Source of the DNA: Roseinatronobacter sp052379845
GTDB taxonomy: Bacteria; Pseudomonadota; Alphaproteobacteria; Rhodobacterales; Rhodobacteraceae
Assembly: GCA_052379845.1 (NCBI GenBank)
Contig: JBQTCF010000008.1
DNA length: 64,000 nucleotides
Direction: 5' to 3' (one strand)
Positions 17,863 to 27,415 of this stretch are shown one piece after another. The notes under the pieces are model-generated. The model was given only the letters and a program-made list of their open reading frames with translations. It ran no database searches and was not told the origin of the DNA. The translations under genes and the position numbers were made by a program. Numbering within the stretch: the stretch's first letter is position 1; each line of letters begins with the position of its first letter.

Positions 17863-19368
17863 TCAGACTGTCATGCAAACGGTTTTCGTTTCCAGATAGT
17901 TTTCCAGCCCTTGAGGCCCGTTTTCGGTGCCCCAGCCGGATATGCCATGCCCGCCTTTGGGCAATTCCGGTGAAAAATAGCTGTGGCAATTCACCCAGAC
18001 GGTGCCCGCGCGTATGTCAGCCGCCATGCGATGCGCCGCTGACAGGTTTTGCGTCCAGACACTGGCGGCCAGACCATACTGGGTATCATTGGCCATCTGC
18101 AGCGCGTCCTGCGCTGTATCAAAGGGGGTAATGGCCACCACTGGCCCGAACACCTCATCGCGCATAAGGCGCATGTCAGGGCGCACATCGGCCACCACTG
18201 TGGGTTGGAAAAACGCATCGCCCTGCGGGGCAATGCCGCCCCCTGTCAGCACTTGCGCGCCATCGGCGCGGGCATCGGTGACAAACCCCGCGACATGGGC
18301 GGCATGGCGGGCATGAACAAGCGGCCCAAGGTCCGACGCGGCGTCCAGCCCATGCCCCAGCCGCAGGCTTCGCGCCTGTGCGACCAGCGCATCGGCGAAG
18401 CGGTCGTAAATGCTGCGATGCACATAAACCCGCGACCCCGCCACGCAAACCTGTCCGCAATTTCCGAAAATGCCCCGTGCCACACCGGGCACCGCCAGTG
18501 ACAAATCAGCATCGGCCATGACCACCGCCGGGGATTTGCCGCCCAATTCCAGCGTCAGTTTCTTCAGGTTCCCGCGTGCGGCCCCCAGCAGCACACGCCC
18601 AGTTTGCGTGGACCCCGTGAAACTGACCTTGGCCACATCCGCATGTGCGGCCAGGGCCGCGCCCACGTCATGGCCAAACCCCGTCAGCACATTCACCACG
18701 CCCGCAGGCAGGCCCGCACGCTGCAAAATATCTGCCAGCATCAGCGCGGTCAGGGGTGTTTCCTCGGCGGGTTTCAGAACCACGGTGCATCCCGCAGCCA
18801 AGGCAGGCGCAAGTTTCATGGCGGCCATCAGCAGCGGCGAATTCCACGGCACAATCGCCGCGACCACACCCACAGGTTCGCGCAGCGTAAACGCGCTCAC
18901 GCGCTTGCCCGCAGGTTGATAAGTGATCGAAGGTGTGATGGTTTGCCCCATGATTTTGGTGGCAAACCCTGCATAATAGCGAAACTGCCCGATGGCGCCG
19001 GGGATTTCCCCCATCAGGCCCGTGCGAAGGGTTTTGCCCTGATCCAGTGTTTCCACTTCGGCCAGTGCCTCGGCGCTGTGTTCGATCAGATCGGCAATGC
19101 GCCACAACAACGCGCCGCGCGCCGCCGGGGTCATACCCGCCCAATCGGGGCGCGTCAGGGCTGTGCGCGCTGCGGACACGGCGGCATCGGCATCCGCTTT
19201 GGTGGCGCGCGCCACGTCAGCAAGGGGCGCGCCGGTGGCGGGGTCATATGTGGTGAAATACCCCCCTTGCGGGGTCACCCAATCGCCCCCGATCCACAGT
19301 TTCCTGGGGGTGTCCGCCAAAAATGCGCGCGCGGCGTCTGTTGTCACAGGTGGGGTTGAAACTGTCAT
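17863..19368 (-). CDS. NAD(P)-dependent aldehyde dehydrogenase
   Basis: A 501-residue ALDH-superfamily enzyme. The catalytic cysteine is Cys308 in GNCGQVCVAGSR, the general base is Glu274 in LELGGKSP, and the cofactor site PWNSP and FTGSTQTG are present. It oxidises an aldehyde to an acid in the cytoplasm. It overlaps the iron-sulfur subunit gene by four bases and is the last gene of a long minus-strand operon, where it could handle an aldehyde made by the ThDP decarboxylase, the GMC oxidoreductase or demethylation. The exact aldehyde cannot be inferred. Confidence 0.93.
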   Translation of the reverse strand: MTVSTPPVTTDAARAFLADTPRKLWIGGDWVTPQGGYFTTYDPATGAPLADVARATKADADAAVSAARTALTRPDWAGMTPAARGALLWRIADLIEHSAEALAEVETLDQGKTLRTGLMGEIPGAIGQFRYYAGFATKIMGQTITPSITYQPAGKRVSAFTLREPVGVVAAIVPWNSPLLMAAMKLAPALAAGCTVVLKPAEETPLTALMLADILQRAGLPAGVVNVLTGFGHDVGAALAAHADVAKVSFTGSTQTGRVLLGAARGNLKKLTLELGGKSPAVVMADADLSLAVPGVARGIFGNCGQVCVAGSRVYVHRSIYDRFADALVAQARSLRLGHGLDAASDLGPLVHARHAAHVAGFVTDARADGAQVLTGGGIAPQGDAFFQPTVVADVRPDMRLMRDEVFGPVVAITPFDTAQDALQMANDTQYGLAASVWTQNLSAAHRMAADIRAGTVWVNCHSYFSPELPKGGHGISGWGTENGPQGLENYLETKTVCMTV

Positions 19369-19844
19369 GTGGGCCTTTCCGCGCGCAGCCTAGCGCGCGC
19401 TTGTTGCGCGCCGTGCAAAATGGACTGATAGCCCGTGCAGCGGCATATGTTCCCTTCAAGCGCGGTGATAAGTGCGGCGTCATCTGTGTTCGCCCCTGCC
19501 CCCAATGCCCCCGCCAGCGCGATGGTGACCCCCGCCGCGCAATACCCGCATTGAAAGCTGTTGGCCTGTGCCAACGCCTCCAGCACGGGCGCAAAACGGG
19601 GGTCTGCGCGCACCCCTTCAATAGTGTCTATGCGCCGACCGGCAACCTGCCATGCCATCAGCAGGCACGCATTCACTGCCACCCCGTCCAGCAGCACCAT
19701 GCACGCGCCACACCGCCCGACGCCACAGGCCAGCTTGGTGCCGGTCAGTCCCAAATCTTCGCGCAGAATGGTGACAAGCGGGCGGTCGGGGGCACAGTCC
19801 AGCGCGGTTTCCTGCCCGTTCAGTATGAATGCAACATGGATCAT
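19365..19844 (-). CDS. Molybdenum hydroxylase 2Fe-2S subunit
   Basis: A 159-residue XdhC/CoxS-type small subunit with two [2Fe-2S] clusters. The plant-ferredoxin-like cluster uses Cys40, 45, 48 and 60; the second uses Cys99, 102, 134 and 136 (FQCGYC and NICRCTGYQ). It passes electrons from the Mo centre to FAD. It overlaps the large fused subunit by four bases and the aldehyde dehydrogenase by four bases, so the three are co-translated. Confidence 0.93.
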   Translation of the reverse strand: MIHVAFILNGQETALDCAPDRPLVTILREDLGLTGTKLACGVGRCGACMVLLDGVAVNACLLMAWQVAGRRIDTIEGVRADPRFAPVLEALAQANSFQCGYCAAGVTIALAGALGAGANTDDAALITALEGNICRCTGYQSILHGAQQARARLRAERPT

Positions 19845-22800
19845 GTCCGCCCTTCCAGCATGTTCAGGATTGTTTCGGGCGCAAAGGGCGTGGTTGCGGG
19901 CCAGCGCCCCAGCGCGGCCCCCACGGCATTGGCGATGGCCGCTGTCACGGCGCCAATGCCCAATTCGCCCACCCCGCGCGGGCCAAGCGTGTCATCCGCG
20001 TCCAGCCCTTCCAGCGCAGTGACATGAAACTGTGCAGGCACATCGCGGATACCCGGCAGGATATAGCTGTCAAGATTGCGGGTTATCATATGCCCGCCGC
20101 TGATCAGGGTGTCTTCGCTTAGCGTCATGCCAAGCCCCTGCACCACCCCGCCTTCGATCTGGCCAAGATAGGCCGAAAGGTCGATCACCGGACCGGCGGC
20201 AGTGTGCATTTCCAGGTCCGTCACCCGCACCATTCCCGCGATGCGGTCAATGCTTACCCGCGCCAGTGTCGCCCCAAAACAATGCACAAACCGCGCATTG
20301 CCGCGCGTGTAGTGTGTTTTGGGAAAGTCAAACGCAGTGGTTTCAACGGGCAGCCGGTCGCGGCCCAGATGCGCGGCCAGTTGCGTGAAATCCAGCACTG
20401 GCGGGGTGGCGCTGTTTTGCGCGATATGCGCGACGCCGCCAGCCACAATGCGCAGCTTGTCAGCGGGGGTGCCCAGAATACTGGCAGCGGCGTCCAGTAG
20501 TTTTTGCGCCAGCGCGGGGGCGGTGCGTGCGCCGATCTGCCACGCGACAAACCCCCCGCGCGATGCCGATGTGGACCCCGAATCGGGGCTGTGCGCGGTG
20601 TCGCCAACAATGGCGCGCACATCTGACCGCGCACAGCCCAGATGGGTGGCAACGGCCGCTTGTAGTGCGGGCAACAGCCCCTGCCCCATTTCATCCAGTC
20701 CGCAGGCCACTTCGATCATGCCATCTTCTGCCAGTGACAGCCGCCCTTCGGCGCTGTCATGGGGCAAGGACCCCAGCCCGTTCCCTTGATAGTTCAGCGC
20801 CATGCCGGTTGCGCGGATGTCATGCGCGGTGGCGCTGACAGGGTGCCACAGTGCACTTGCCGCCGCTGCCTGCACCATTTCGTGCAGACGTTCAGACCCT
20901 GCCACTACATGGCCCAGATACCCCGGACTGCCCGGCACGCGCAGGTTGCGCCGCCGCATTTGCGCAGGGTCCAGCCCGCAAGCAGCGGCCAGCCTGTCAA
21001 TCTGGCATTCAATCGCAAACGTCATCTGGTTGGCCCCGAACCCGCGAAACGCCCCGCCGGTGCCGTTATTGGTGTACACAAGCTGGCCGTGGCTGGTGAC
21101 ATGGGCAATGCGGTAAGGGCCAGCGGCATGTTCCATCGCCGTTTCCACCACGGCGGGCGAGAGCGAGGCATAGGCCCCGCAATCGGCCAGCAAGCGTACC
21201 TCCTGCGCCAGCAGGTGGCCGGCTGCATCGCAGGCGGTGCGCATGGCAATGCGCATCGGGTTGCGCTTGACGCCCGCCAGTGTTGACTCCGCGCGCGACA
21301 GCTGCAACCGCACGGCGCGGCCTGCCTTGATCGCCAGCAAGGCCAGCGCGGGTTGCACGGTCAGTTCATCCTTGCCGCCGAACCCGCCGCCTGTTGGGCT
21401 GGTGATGACGCGTATTTTGGTTTCGGGCAGGGCCAGAATGCGGGCCAGTTGTTCGCGGTCGCGCGCCCCGTGCTGCCCACCCACAGCGACAACCACCCCC
21501 CCGTCAGGGGTGGGCGCGCACCACCCCCCTTCGGTTTCCATGAAGGCATGCATCTGGCGGGGCGTGACATAGGTTTCTTCCACCACATGCGCGGCGGCGG
21601 CAAATGCGGCTGCCGGGTCGCCCCGGTCCAGACGGAATTCTGCAACCAGATTGCCGCCTTCGTGCAGCGCAGGGCTGGCGGGGTCCAGTGCTTCGGCGGG
21701 GTCGGTCACGGCTGGCAGGTCGGCATAGTCCACGATGATGGCGGCCAATGCGGCATCGGCAGTGTCCGCATCAACTGCGGCCACAGCGGCCACGGCATCC
21801 CCCTGATAACGCACAATATCTGCACATAGTGCGGGCTGGTCCTGCCGCATGATCCCGAACCCGTTCAGCCCCGCAATATCGGCATGGGTAACAACAGCAT
21901 ACACCCCCGCCATTGCCTGCGCGGCGTGTGTGTCAATGGACAGGATGCGCGCATGGGGGCGGCCTGCGCGCAAAATGCGCCCCACCAGCATGTCGGGGGC
22001 GCGCAGATCGGTCAGATAGCCTGCATCCCCTGCCACCTTGGCGGGCATGTCAGGGCGCATATGCCAGTCAGGCGATGCAGGGTCGCGCGCCAGCGGGCGC
22101 AAGCCCGCAGGGGGCACGCTCTTTGGCAAGGGCGACTGCGCCGTTGTTGCCTGCGGCCCCTGCGAAAGGCCCAGCCCGGCAACCAGTGCACCCGCCCCCA
22201 CATGTTTGCGATACGCGCCCGACCGAAACGCGCAATCGGGGGCGTCAATCTCATTTTCCAACAGGGTGCGCAGTGTGGGCATATCCGCGCCCTTGTCCAG
22301 TGCCGTGGCGGATGCTGTCAGCACCTGCGGGCGAACAGCCCCGCCGCCTGCCGCCAATCTGGTGCCATATGTGGGGCGTATAACCCCCGCAACCGCGATG
22401 ATGGACGGGGTGAAGGCCGCGCGCAGCCCGACCTTGCGCCAGCACCAGCGCGCGTTACGGGCCTGAACGGGGACATCCAGCCACAGCACCAGCCCCGCAG
22501 GCGCGGCCAGCCATTGCGCCAGCGGTATGTCAAACTGCCCTGCTTGCGTGGCATGACCGACCCGCGCGCCAAGCGCCAGCAACGCTGGCAGCAAACACCC
22601 GTTGCCCCAGCCCACCTGCCCGCCAAGGGTGGCCAGCCTGCGCACGGGGGGGGCGGCCACATCGCGCAGCGCGCGCGCCAGAAGTGGCAGGTGCGCGGCA
22701 ACAAGCGCGCTGTGCTCCAGCGCGTCAAGGGTGACTGTGGCCCCGATGCGCAGGCAATCCCCTTCGGTCATATGGACCGTATCCAGCCCAAGCGCCCCAA

Positions 22801-22939
22801 GGGTGACCAACATATCCGGCCGCGCCTTGCCCTGTGACCAGTCCACCTGAAATGCGCTGCCCCCCGCCACGGCACGCGCGCCCGGTTCGCGCAGCGCGGC
22901 CAATGCGTCAGACAGTGTGGCGGGATGAAGGATATGCAT
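19841..22939 (-). CDS. Molybdenum hydroxylase, fused FAD and molybdopterin subunits
   Basis: A 1032-residue fusion. Residues 1 to about 260 are the CoxM-like FAD subunit (AVAGGS near 24-28 and LATLGGQVGWGNG near 102-114). After a linker, residues from about 290 are the CoxL/XdhB-like molybdopterin subunit, with SPTGGGFGGKDE, FRGFGANQ, DSGSTSASRGG and the catalytic glutamate in GVGELGIG. The enzyme would hydroxylate a ring carbon of an N-heterocycle or an aldehyde, as xanthine dehydrogenase and caffeine dehydrogenase do. The start at 22939 lies 2 bases after the oxygenase gene. Purine, pyridine or other heterocycle oxidation fits; the aldehyde oxidase type cannot be excluded. Confidence 0.9.
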   Translation of the reverse strand: MHILHPATLSDALAALREPGARAVAGGSAFQVDWSQGKARPDMLVTLGALGLDTVHMTEGDCLRIGATVTLDALEHSALVAAHLPLLARALRDVAAPPVRRLATLGGQVGWGNGCLLPALLALGARVGHATQAGQFDIPLAQWLAAPAGLVLWLDVPVQARNARWCWRKVGLRAAFTPSIIAVAGVIRPTYGTRLAAGGGAVRPQVLTASATALDKGADMPTLRTLLENEIDAPDCAFRSGAYRKHVGAGALVAGLGLSQGPQATTAQSPLPKSVPPAGLRPLARDPASPDWHMRPDMPAKVAGDAGYLTDLRAPDMLVGRILRAGRPHARILSIDTHAAQAMAGVYAVVTHADIAGLNGFGIMRQDQPALCADIVRYQGDAVAAVAAVDADTADAALAAIIVDYADLPAVTDPAEALDPASPALHEGGNLVAEFRLDRGDPAAAFAAAAHVVEETYVTPRQMHAFMETEGGWCAPTPDGGVVVAVGGQHGARDREQLARILALPETKIRVITSPTGGGFGGKDELTVQPALALLAIKAGRAVRLQLSRAESTLAGVKRNPMRIAMRTACDAAGHLLAQEVRLLADCGAYASLSPAVVETAMEHAAGPYRIAHVTSHGQLVYTNNGTGGAFRGFGANQMTFAIECQIDRLAAACGLDPAQMRRRNLRVPGSPGYLGHVVAGSERLHEMVQAAAASALWHPVSATAHDIRATGMALNYQGNGLGSLPHDSAEGRLSLAEDGMIEVACGLDEMGQGLLPALQAAVATHLGCARSDVRAIVGDTAHSPDSGSTSASRGGFVAWQIGARTAPALAQKLLDAAASILGTPADKLRIVAGGVAHIAQNSATPPVLDFTQLAAHLGRDRLPVETTAFDFPKTHYTRGNARFVHCFGATLARVSIDRIAGMVRVTDLEMHTAAGPVIDLSAYLGQIEGGVVQGLGMTLSEDTLISGGHMITRNLDSYILPGIRDVPAQFHVTALEGLDADDTLGPRGVGELGIGAVTAAIANAVGAALGRWPATTPFAPETILNMLEGRT

Positions 22940-22941
22940 GA

Positions 22942-23784
22942 TTACGCCGCCCCCGTTGTGCCAAAGCGCAGGCCCTTTTCCTTCAGCCAGCGCCGATAGG
23001 CGATGGACGAACTGTCCGCGCGTGTGGGCGTTTCGCGGCGCGGTTCCAGCGGCAGGCACAGTGGGCGCTGGTTTTCCACGATGATGCGGTCCTGCAGGAA
23101 TATGACCTGTTCGAACCGCAACAATTCAGTCTGCGCGCTGCGGTCATCCACCAGCCACATCAACGGAATGGCGCGGCACAGCGCCTCCTCCATCGGTTGG
23201 ATGAACAGCGCAATCGCATCCAGCCGGTCCGGCGCTGACGGGCAAACGCGGTATAGCATAACTGTAAACGGCGTAGGCACACGGTAGGTCAGGCGCACAA
23301 AATCCCCTGCGGATTCCGTGGCTGCAATCCGCGTCTGGAAGAAGGTGCAGTTGGTGGCCCACACCTCGTCTACATCGCGGCGGATTTCGCTGTCATAGCG
23401 GGGCACTTCAGTATGGGGTTCTGACCCCAGAATGTCTGTATGCACAAAGGGGAAATGCGCCATGTCCAGAAAATTTTCGACCACGCGCAAGCCTGATGCG
23501 CGCATGGTGACCCAGCCGCAGGGCACAAAGCGGCGGTCGCTTTCATGCGCTTCGGCAATGTCGAACAATTCCGTGGCGGGCGTTCCGAATGTCGCAAAGA
23601 CCAACCCCCATTTCTGGCGTGTCGCCAGCACTGCGCCTGTATCGCTGCGCCGCACCACTGGCCCGTTTGCGCCAGCGGAAATTTCGATCTCCTGCCCCAG
23701 AAGCCGCGTGACATGCGGCGACACAGGCAGGCTGGCCACTGCATACCATTGGTTCAGGGCCACAGGGTCCGTTGTCAGTGCCAT
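22942..23784 (-). CDS. Rieske-less oxygenase catalytic subunit A (NdmC-like)
   Basis: A 280-residue relative of Rieske oxygenase alpha subunits (vanillate demethylase/PobA type). The N-terminus keeps LNQWYAVAS and LLGQEIEI, which normally begin the Rieske domain, but the CxH and CxxH cluster-binding motifs are absent, the region being shortened. The mononuclear-iron site is intact: Asn104, Asp107, His110 and His115 in ENFLDMAHFPFVH, and Asp232 in FLQDRIIVENQ. It therefore needs electrons from another protein, the obvious candidate being the Rieske protein at 29622-30314. It is about as similar to the gene at 30847-31731 as paralogues are. The known parallel is NdmC, a catalytic subunit whose Rieske cluster resides in NdmD. 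Probably an N- or O-demethylase or hydroxylase. Confidence 0.85.
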   Translation of the reverse strand: MALTTDPVALNQWYAVASLPVSPHVTRLLGQEIEISAGANGPVVRRSDTGAVLATRQKWGLVFATFGTPATELFDIAEAHESDRRFVPCGWVTMRASGLRVVENFLDMAHFPFVHTDILGSEPHTEVPRYDSEIRRDVDEVWATNCTFFQTRIAATESAGDFVRLTYRVPTPFTVMLYRVCPSAPDRLDAIALFIQPMEEALCRAIPLMWLVDDRSAQTELLRFEQVIFLQDRIIVENQRPLCLPLEPRRETPTRADSSSIAYRRWLKEKGLRFGTTGAA

Positions 23785-23838
23785 GACTGCCCCCTTTTGG
23801 CGCGATACTGCGCCATATGTTTTGCCAGAACCTGCATG

Positions 23839-25221
23839 TTATGCCCCCTGCGTATCGGTCCATTGCACAGACGGGTTTTGCGCCAGCCATGCCGCGCGGC
23901 GGGCAAACAGGTCGGGGGCCACTTCATGAATGCGGGCCAGTATCGCGGTCATGTCGCCGGTTTGCAGCTGGCCATCCTCGACCACAATTGCGCCATCTAC
24001 CATTGTCAGCGCCACATCGGACCCCCGCACAGCATGAACGATATTATGTTGCAGGTTGAACCACGGCCCATCAGGGAAAAACGGGGTCATGCGCGGCGTG
24101 TCCTTGCGCAGGGCAATCAGGTCGGCGCGTTTTCCGGGTTCAAGTGATCCGATAACATGGTCCAGCCCCAAAGCGCGTGCGCCGCCGATTGTGGCCATGC
24201 GCAGGCATTCCCAACTGTCCATCGCGGCCGCATCCCGGTGGCGCAGCTTGCCCAGAAGGGACGCGGTTTTCATTTCCTCGAACATGTCGAAATTGTTGTT
24301 TTCCTTCTCGCCATCCGTGCCAAGGCCCACGGGCACACCGGCGGCAAGCATTTCGGCAATGGGGGCAATCCCTGATGCCAGCTTCATGTTCGAGACGGGG
24401 TTATGTGCCACCGCGACCGGGTGGCGCGAAATCAGGTCTATTTCCGCATCATCCAGCCAGACCGCATGCGCAATCAAACTGCGCGGGCATTCAAAAAAGC
24501 CCAGATCGGCCAGCACATGCATGGGCGCCTTGCCATAGCGGCGCTGGAATTCGGCCAGTTCAATTTCCGCTTCGCTGCAATGGGTATGAAAGCCGGTATT
24601 ATGGCGTTTGGCCATGTCTATGGCGCGGGCCTGTCCGGCCTTATCGGCGTAAAACAAATGTTCCAGCCCGACCCAGACCTGCACGCGTCCATTCGCGCCC
24701 CCGTGCCAGGTTTCGATCAATGCCTCGTTCTGGTCCAGCCGGTCGAAATAGTCGTAATCGGGGTGTTCGCCCACATAGGGGACCGCCACCAGACGGTTGC
24801 CAAGCGCCTGCGCCGCCCGCGCAGACCCGTCCATGAAGCGCCACATGTCCAGAACTGTGGTGGTGCCCGACAGCAGCGATTCCGCATAGCACAGCCAGCT
24901 TGCGGCCTCTGCCTCATGGGGGCGCAACATGCGGTGCATGGGGTTGATATGCTGCGCCAGCCAGTCCCAGACGGGCAAATGTTCAGCCGTGCCGCGCAAA
25001 AACCCCGAATGGGCATGCGCATTGATCAGCCCCGGCATGATCACGCAATCGCCCATGTCGCGCAGGGGGGCAGCGGGATGGGCCGCGCATAAGTCCGCCT
25101 TGGTGCCGATGGCGCATAGTGTATTGCCGGAAATGGCAACCGCCCCATCCGCAATAACGCGGTTCTCGGGGTCCATGGTCACAATGGCGGCGGCAGACAG
25201 GATCAGATCAGGGTGTGTCAT
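23839..25221 (-). CDS. Amidohydrolase (MTA/SAH deaminase-like), third copy
   Basis: A 460-residue COG0402 amidohydrolase. Metal ligands are in INAHAHSGFLRG, THCSEAEIELAEF, IAHAVWLDD and LGTDGEKENNNFDMFEEM. In place of the double-His THHH motif of the two other copies it has NAHAH, nearer to the 5-methylthioadenosine / S-adenosylhomocysteine deaminase group. The start at 25221 overlaps the GMC gene stop (ATGA). A deamination or amide-ring hydrolysis within the oxidative operon is likely; the substrate is unknown. Confidence 0.83.
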   Translation of the reverse strand: MTHPDLILSAAAIVTMDPENRVIADGAVAISGNTLCAIGTKADLCAAHPAAPLRDMGDCVIMPGLINAHAHSGFLRGTAEHLPVWDWLAQHINPMHRMLRPHEAEAASWLCYAESLLSGTTTVLDMWRFMDGSARAAQALGNRLVAVPYVGEHPDYDYFDRLDQNEALIETWHGGANGRVQVWVGLEHLFYADKAGQARAIDMAKRHNTGFHTHCSEAEIELAEFQRRYGKAPMHVLADLGFFECPRSLIAHAVWLDDAEIDLISRHPVAVAHNPVSNMKLASGIAPIAEMLAAGVPVGLGTDGEKENNNFDMFEEMKTASLLGKLRHRDAAAMDSWECLRMATIGGARALGLDHVIGSLEPGKRADLIALRKDTPRMTPFFPDGPWFNLQHNIVHAVRGSDVALTMVDGAIVVEDGQLQTGDMTAILARIHEVAPDLFARRAAWLAQNPSVQWTDTQGA

Positions 25222-26801
25222 AGCGCATCCTTGATGAATGTTGCGGCGCGTTCGCCAATCATGGTGACGACCGCATGGGTGTTGCAGGACGGAATTTCCG
25301 GAATGACGGATGCATCCGCCACCCACAGCCCGCGCGCCCCGCGCAGGCGTAATTCAGGCGTGGTGACCGCGCCCGCATCACTGCCCATGCGCGCCGTGCC
25401 GCAGGGGTGAAAGAATGTCGAACACGCAAGGCGCATGAATTCCGCGCGCGCGGCTTGGTCAGCGTGCGCAAGCGGGGCCAGCGGGCCGTCTGTCAGTGCC
25501 CGCAAGGCCGGGCGTGACGCCAGATCCAGCACAAAATCAAGCCCGCGCATCAGGGCGGTCATGTCATCGGGGTGGGTCAGAAAACCGGGGGCCAAATGCA
25601 AGGGGGCGTCAGGGTCAGCAGATGTCAGCCGCATATACCCGCGACTTCTGGACCCCATAAGGCCCGGCGCAATGGCAAACACGCCGGTTTCGGGCAACCC
25701 GTAGCGCTGCACCACATCAGGGCCACCGCTGCGCCCGGCAATGGGGAAGGCATGCAGATCAGGGCGCGCAAGCCCCGCATCGGACCGCCAGTTCACGATT
25801 GCCCCGCCGCCATTGTCGCGCGGGGGCGGCAGGGTGTGGCGTGCCCGGAAATTGACCGCGCGCACCAAAGGATGATCTTGCAGGTTCTGGCCCAGTTCGG
25901 GCGCATCGATCACCTGCGCCACACCCAGCGCGCGCAAATCCTGCGCGCCGCCCACGCCAGACAGCATCAGCAAGCGCGGGGTTTCGAACGCGCCAGCGGC
26001 CAGCACAATGGCGTGCCGCGCGCTGACCACCTGCACCTGTCCCGCGCGCGCGATTTGCACAGCGGCGGCGCGCGCGCCTTGCCACTGAATGGCCAGGGCG
26101 CGGGTGTTTACCGCAATCGTCAGGTTGGGCGCGTCAAACACGGGGGCAAGATACCCGTCAACCGGACCAAAACGCCGCCCCGCATGGATGTTGAAATTCG
26201 ACAGCGCGGCCCCTTCGTTTGAGGGGCCGTTCGCATCGTCTATGACCGGCAAACCCGCCTGATCTGCGGCTTCCATCAGCGCCAGCGCCAGCGGGTGGGG
26301 GGTGGCGGGGGGGGCCACTTTCAGCGGGCCGCCCTGCCCGCGCAACGCGCAATCATCGCCGCCCCCGTCTTCGCAGGCCCCGTCTTCGCCCGCCCAGTCT
26401 TCGCAGGCGCGAAAGGCGGGCAGACATTCCGCAAACCCCCAGCCTGTGCAGCCAAGGTCGCGCCAGCGGTCATAATCTGCAGGGTGGCCACGATACCACA
26501 TCATCGCGTTGGTAGTGCCGCAGCCGCCCAGAACACGCCCCCGCGGGATTGGAATGCGCCGGTTCAGCGTGGCGGGGTGGGCGGCATAGTGATGGCCCCA
26601 GTCATGACGGCTGGCGCCAATCTGCATCCAGCGGGTGGGATCTTGCAGCATGGGGTCGCCGCGCCCGTCCCCGCCTGCTTCCAGCAGCAACACGTCATGG
26701 CCCGCATCGACCAGCCGCCGCGCCACCACCGCCCCGCCGGACCCGGACCCGACAATGATGATGTCAAACGCATCGGGGATATGGGGCGGGTCAAATGGCA
26801 T
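25218..26801 (-). CDS. GMC-family FAD oxidoreductase
   Basis: A 527-residue glucose-methanol-choline oxidoreductase. The FAD-binding motif IIIVGSGSGGAVVARRL begins at residue 15, and the second signature is around GGCGTTNAMMWYRG. The C-terminal catalytic region has FFHPCGTARMGSD with the active histidine. It oxidises an alcohol to an aldehyde or a carbonyl, using FAD. It overlaps the ThDP subunit gene upstream by one base (TGATG-type junction) and the amidohydrolase downstream by four. The alcohol substrate is not known; choline dehydrogenase itself is only a distant relative. Confidence 0.9.
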   Translation of the reverse strand: MPFDPPHIPDAFDIIIVGSGSGGAVVARRLVDAGHDVLLLEAGGDGRGDPMLQDPTRWMQIGASRHDWGHHYAAHPATLNRRIPIPRGRVLGGCGTTNAMMWYRGHPADYDRWRDLGCTGWGFAECLPAFRACEDWAGEDGACEDGGGDDCALRGQGGPLKVAPPATPHPLALALMEAADQAGLPVIDDANGPSNEGAALSNFNIHAGRRFGPVDGYLAPVFDAPNLTIAVNTRALAIQWQGARAAAVQIARAGQVQVVSARHAIVLAAGAFETPRLLMLSGVGGAQDLRALGVAQVIDAPELGQNLQDHPLVRAVNFRARHTLPPPRDNGGGAIVNWRSDAGLARPDLHAFPIAGRSGGPDVVQRYGLPETGVFAIAPGLMGSRSRGYMRLTSADPDAPLHLAPGFLTHPDDMTALMRGLDFVLDLASRPALRALTDGPLAPLAHADQAARAEFMRLACSTFFHPCGTARMGSDAGAVTTPELRLRGARGLWVADASVIPEIPSCNTHAVVTMIGERAATFIKDAL

Positions 26802-27415
26802 CAGTTATGCTCTGACGGGCCCATAATGGTTATACCTTCGGTCGCTTCGACATGGCGCACGAAGATGTATTTGTCCTCTCGGCCGTCAGAATGTTTGCGC
26901 TTGATGCCGGGTTGCAGACCTGCGGCCACCTTGGCGACAACCAGATAGGGCACGTCTGCGGCCAGCCCTGCAGCGCAATGGGCGTCGAATTCGTCCAGGG
27001 TGCGGGCGGTATGGGCCTGCGCCACGCCCGCACCGCGGGCAATTGCGGCCAGATCTACGCGCCCGCGCGCCGTGTGGGTGGGGGGGCCGCCAATGGATTG
27101 GTAGCATTCATTGTCCCACACCACGATGAACAGATTGGCGGGTTGTTCATTGCCCAATGTGGCCAGAATGCCCAGATTGAACAACAGCCCCCCGTCGGTA
27201 TCCAGGGAAATGACGCGCCGGTGCGGCAACCCTGCCGCCAGCCCGAAGGCCTGCGGTGTCACACAGCCCAGTTGCTGCTGGAACAGGGATGCGGTGCGCA
27301 TATGCGGGGCGGCGTTATACCATTCATCCACACTGCCCCCCAAGGACAGGATGACAAGTTCATCTTTCAGGCGTGGCGCAAGGGCCTGCATGCAGGCGTA
27401 GCGTGTCATGGTCAT
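26801..27415 (-). CDS. ThDP-dependent decarboxylase, C-terminal (pyrophosphate-binding) subunit
   Basis: A 204-residue protein matching the C-terminal ThDP domain of sulfopyruvate/phosphonopyruvate decarboxylases (ComE-like). The metal/diphosphate-binding motif is LDTDGGLLFNLG ... NE, and it starts MTMTRYACMQALAPRL. The start at 27415 overlaps the partner subunit by four bases (ATGA). With the preceding gene it forms a heteromeric enzyme that removes CO2 from a 2-oxo acid, giving an aldehyde, which the aldehyde dehydrogenase in the same operon could oxidise. Sulfopyruvate itself is not implied; no other coenzyme M or taurine gene is nearby. Confidence 0.84.
   Translation of the reverse strand: MTMTRYACMQALAPRLKDELVILSLGGSVDEWYNAAPHMRTASLFQQQLGCVTPQAFGLAAGLPHRRVISLDTDGGLLFNLGILATLGNEQPANLFIVVWDNECYQSIGGPPTHTARGRVDLAAIARGAGVAQAHTARTLDEFDAHCAAGLAADVPYLVVAKVAAGLQPGIKRKHSDGREDKYIFVRHVEATEGITIMGPSEHN

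Noticed and set aside
22942..23784. Possible frameshift or truncation as the cause of the missing Rieske motifs
   Set aside because: Both paralogues lack the motifs, both have intact N-terminal ALNQWY-like starts and continuous frames, and a separate Rieske gene exists, so loss seems genuine and not a sequencing error.
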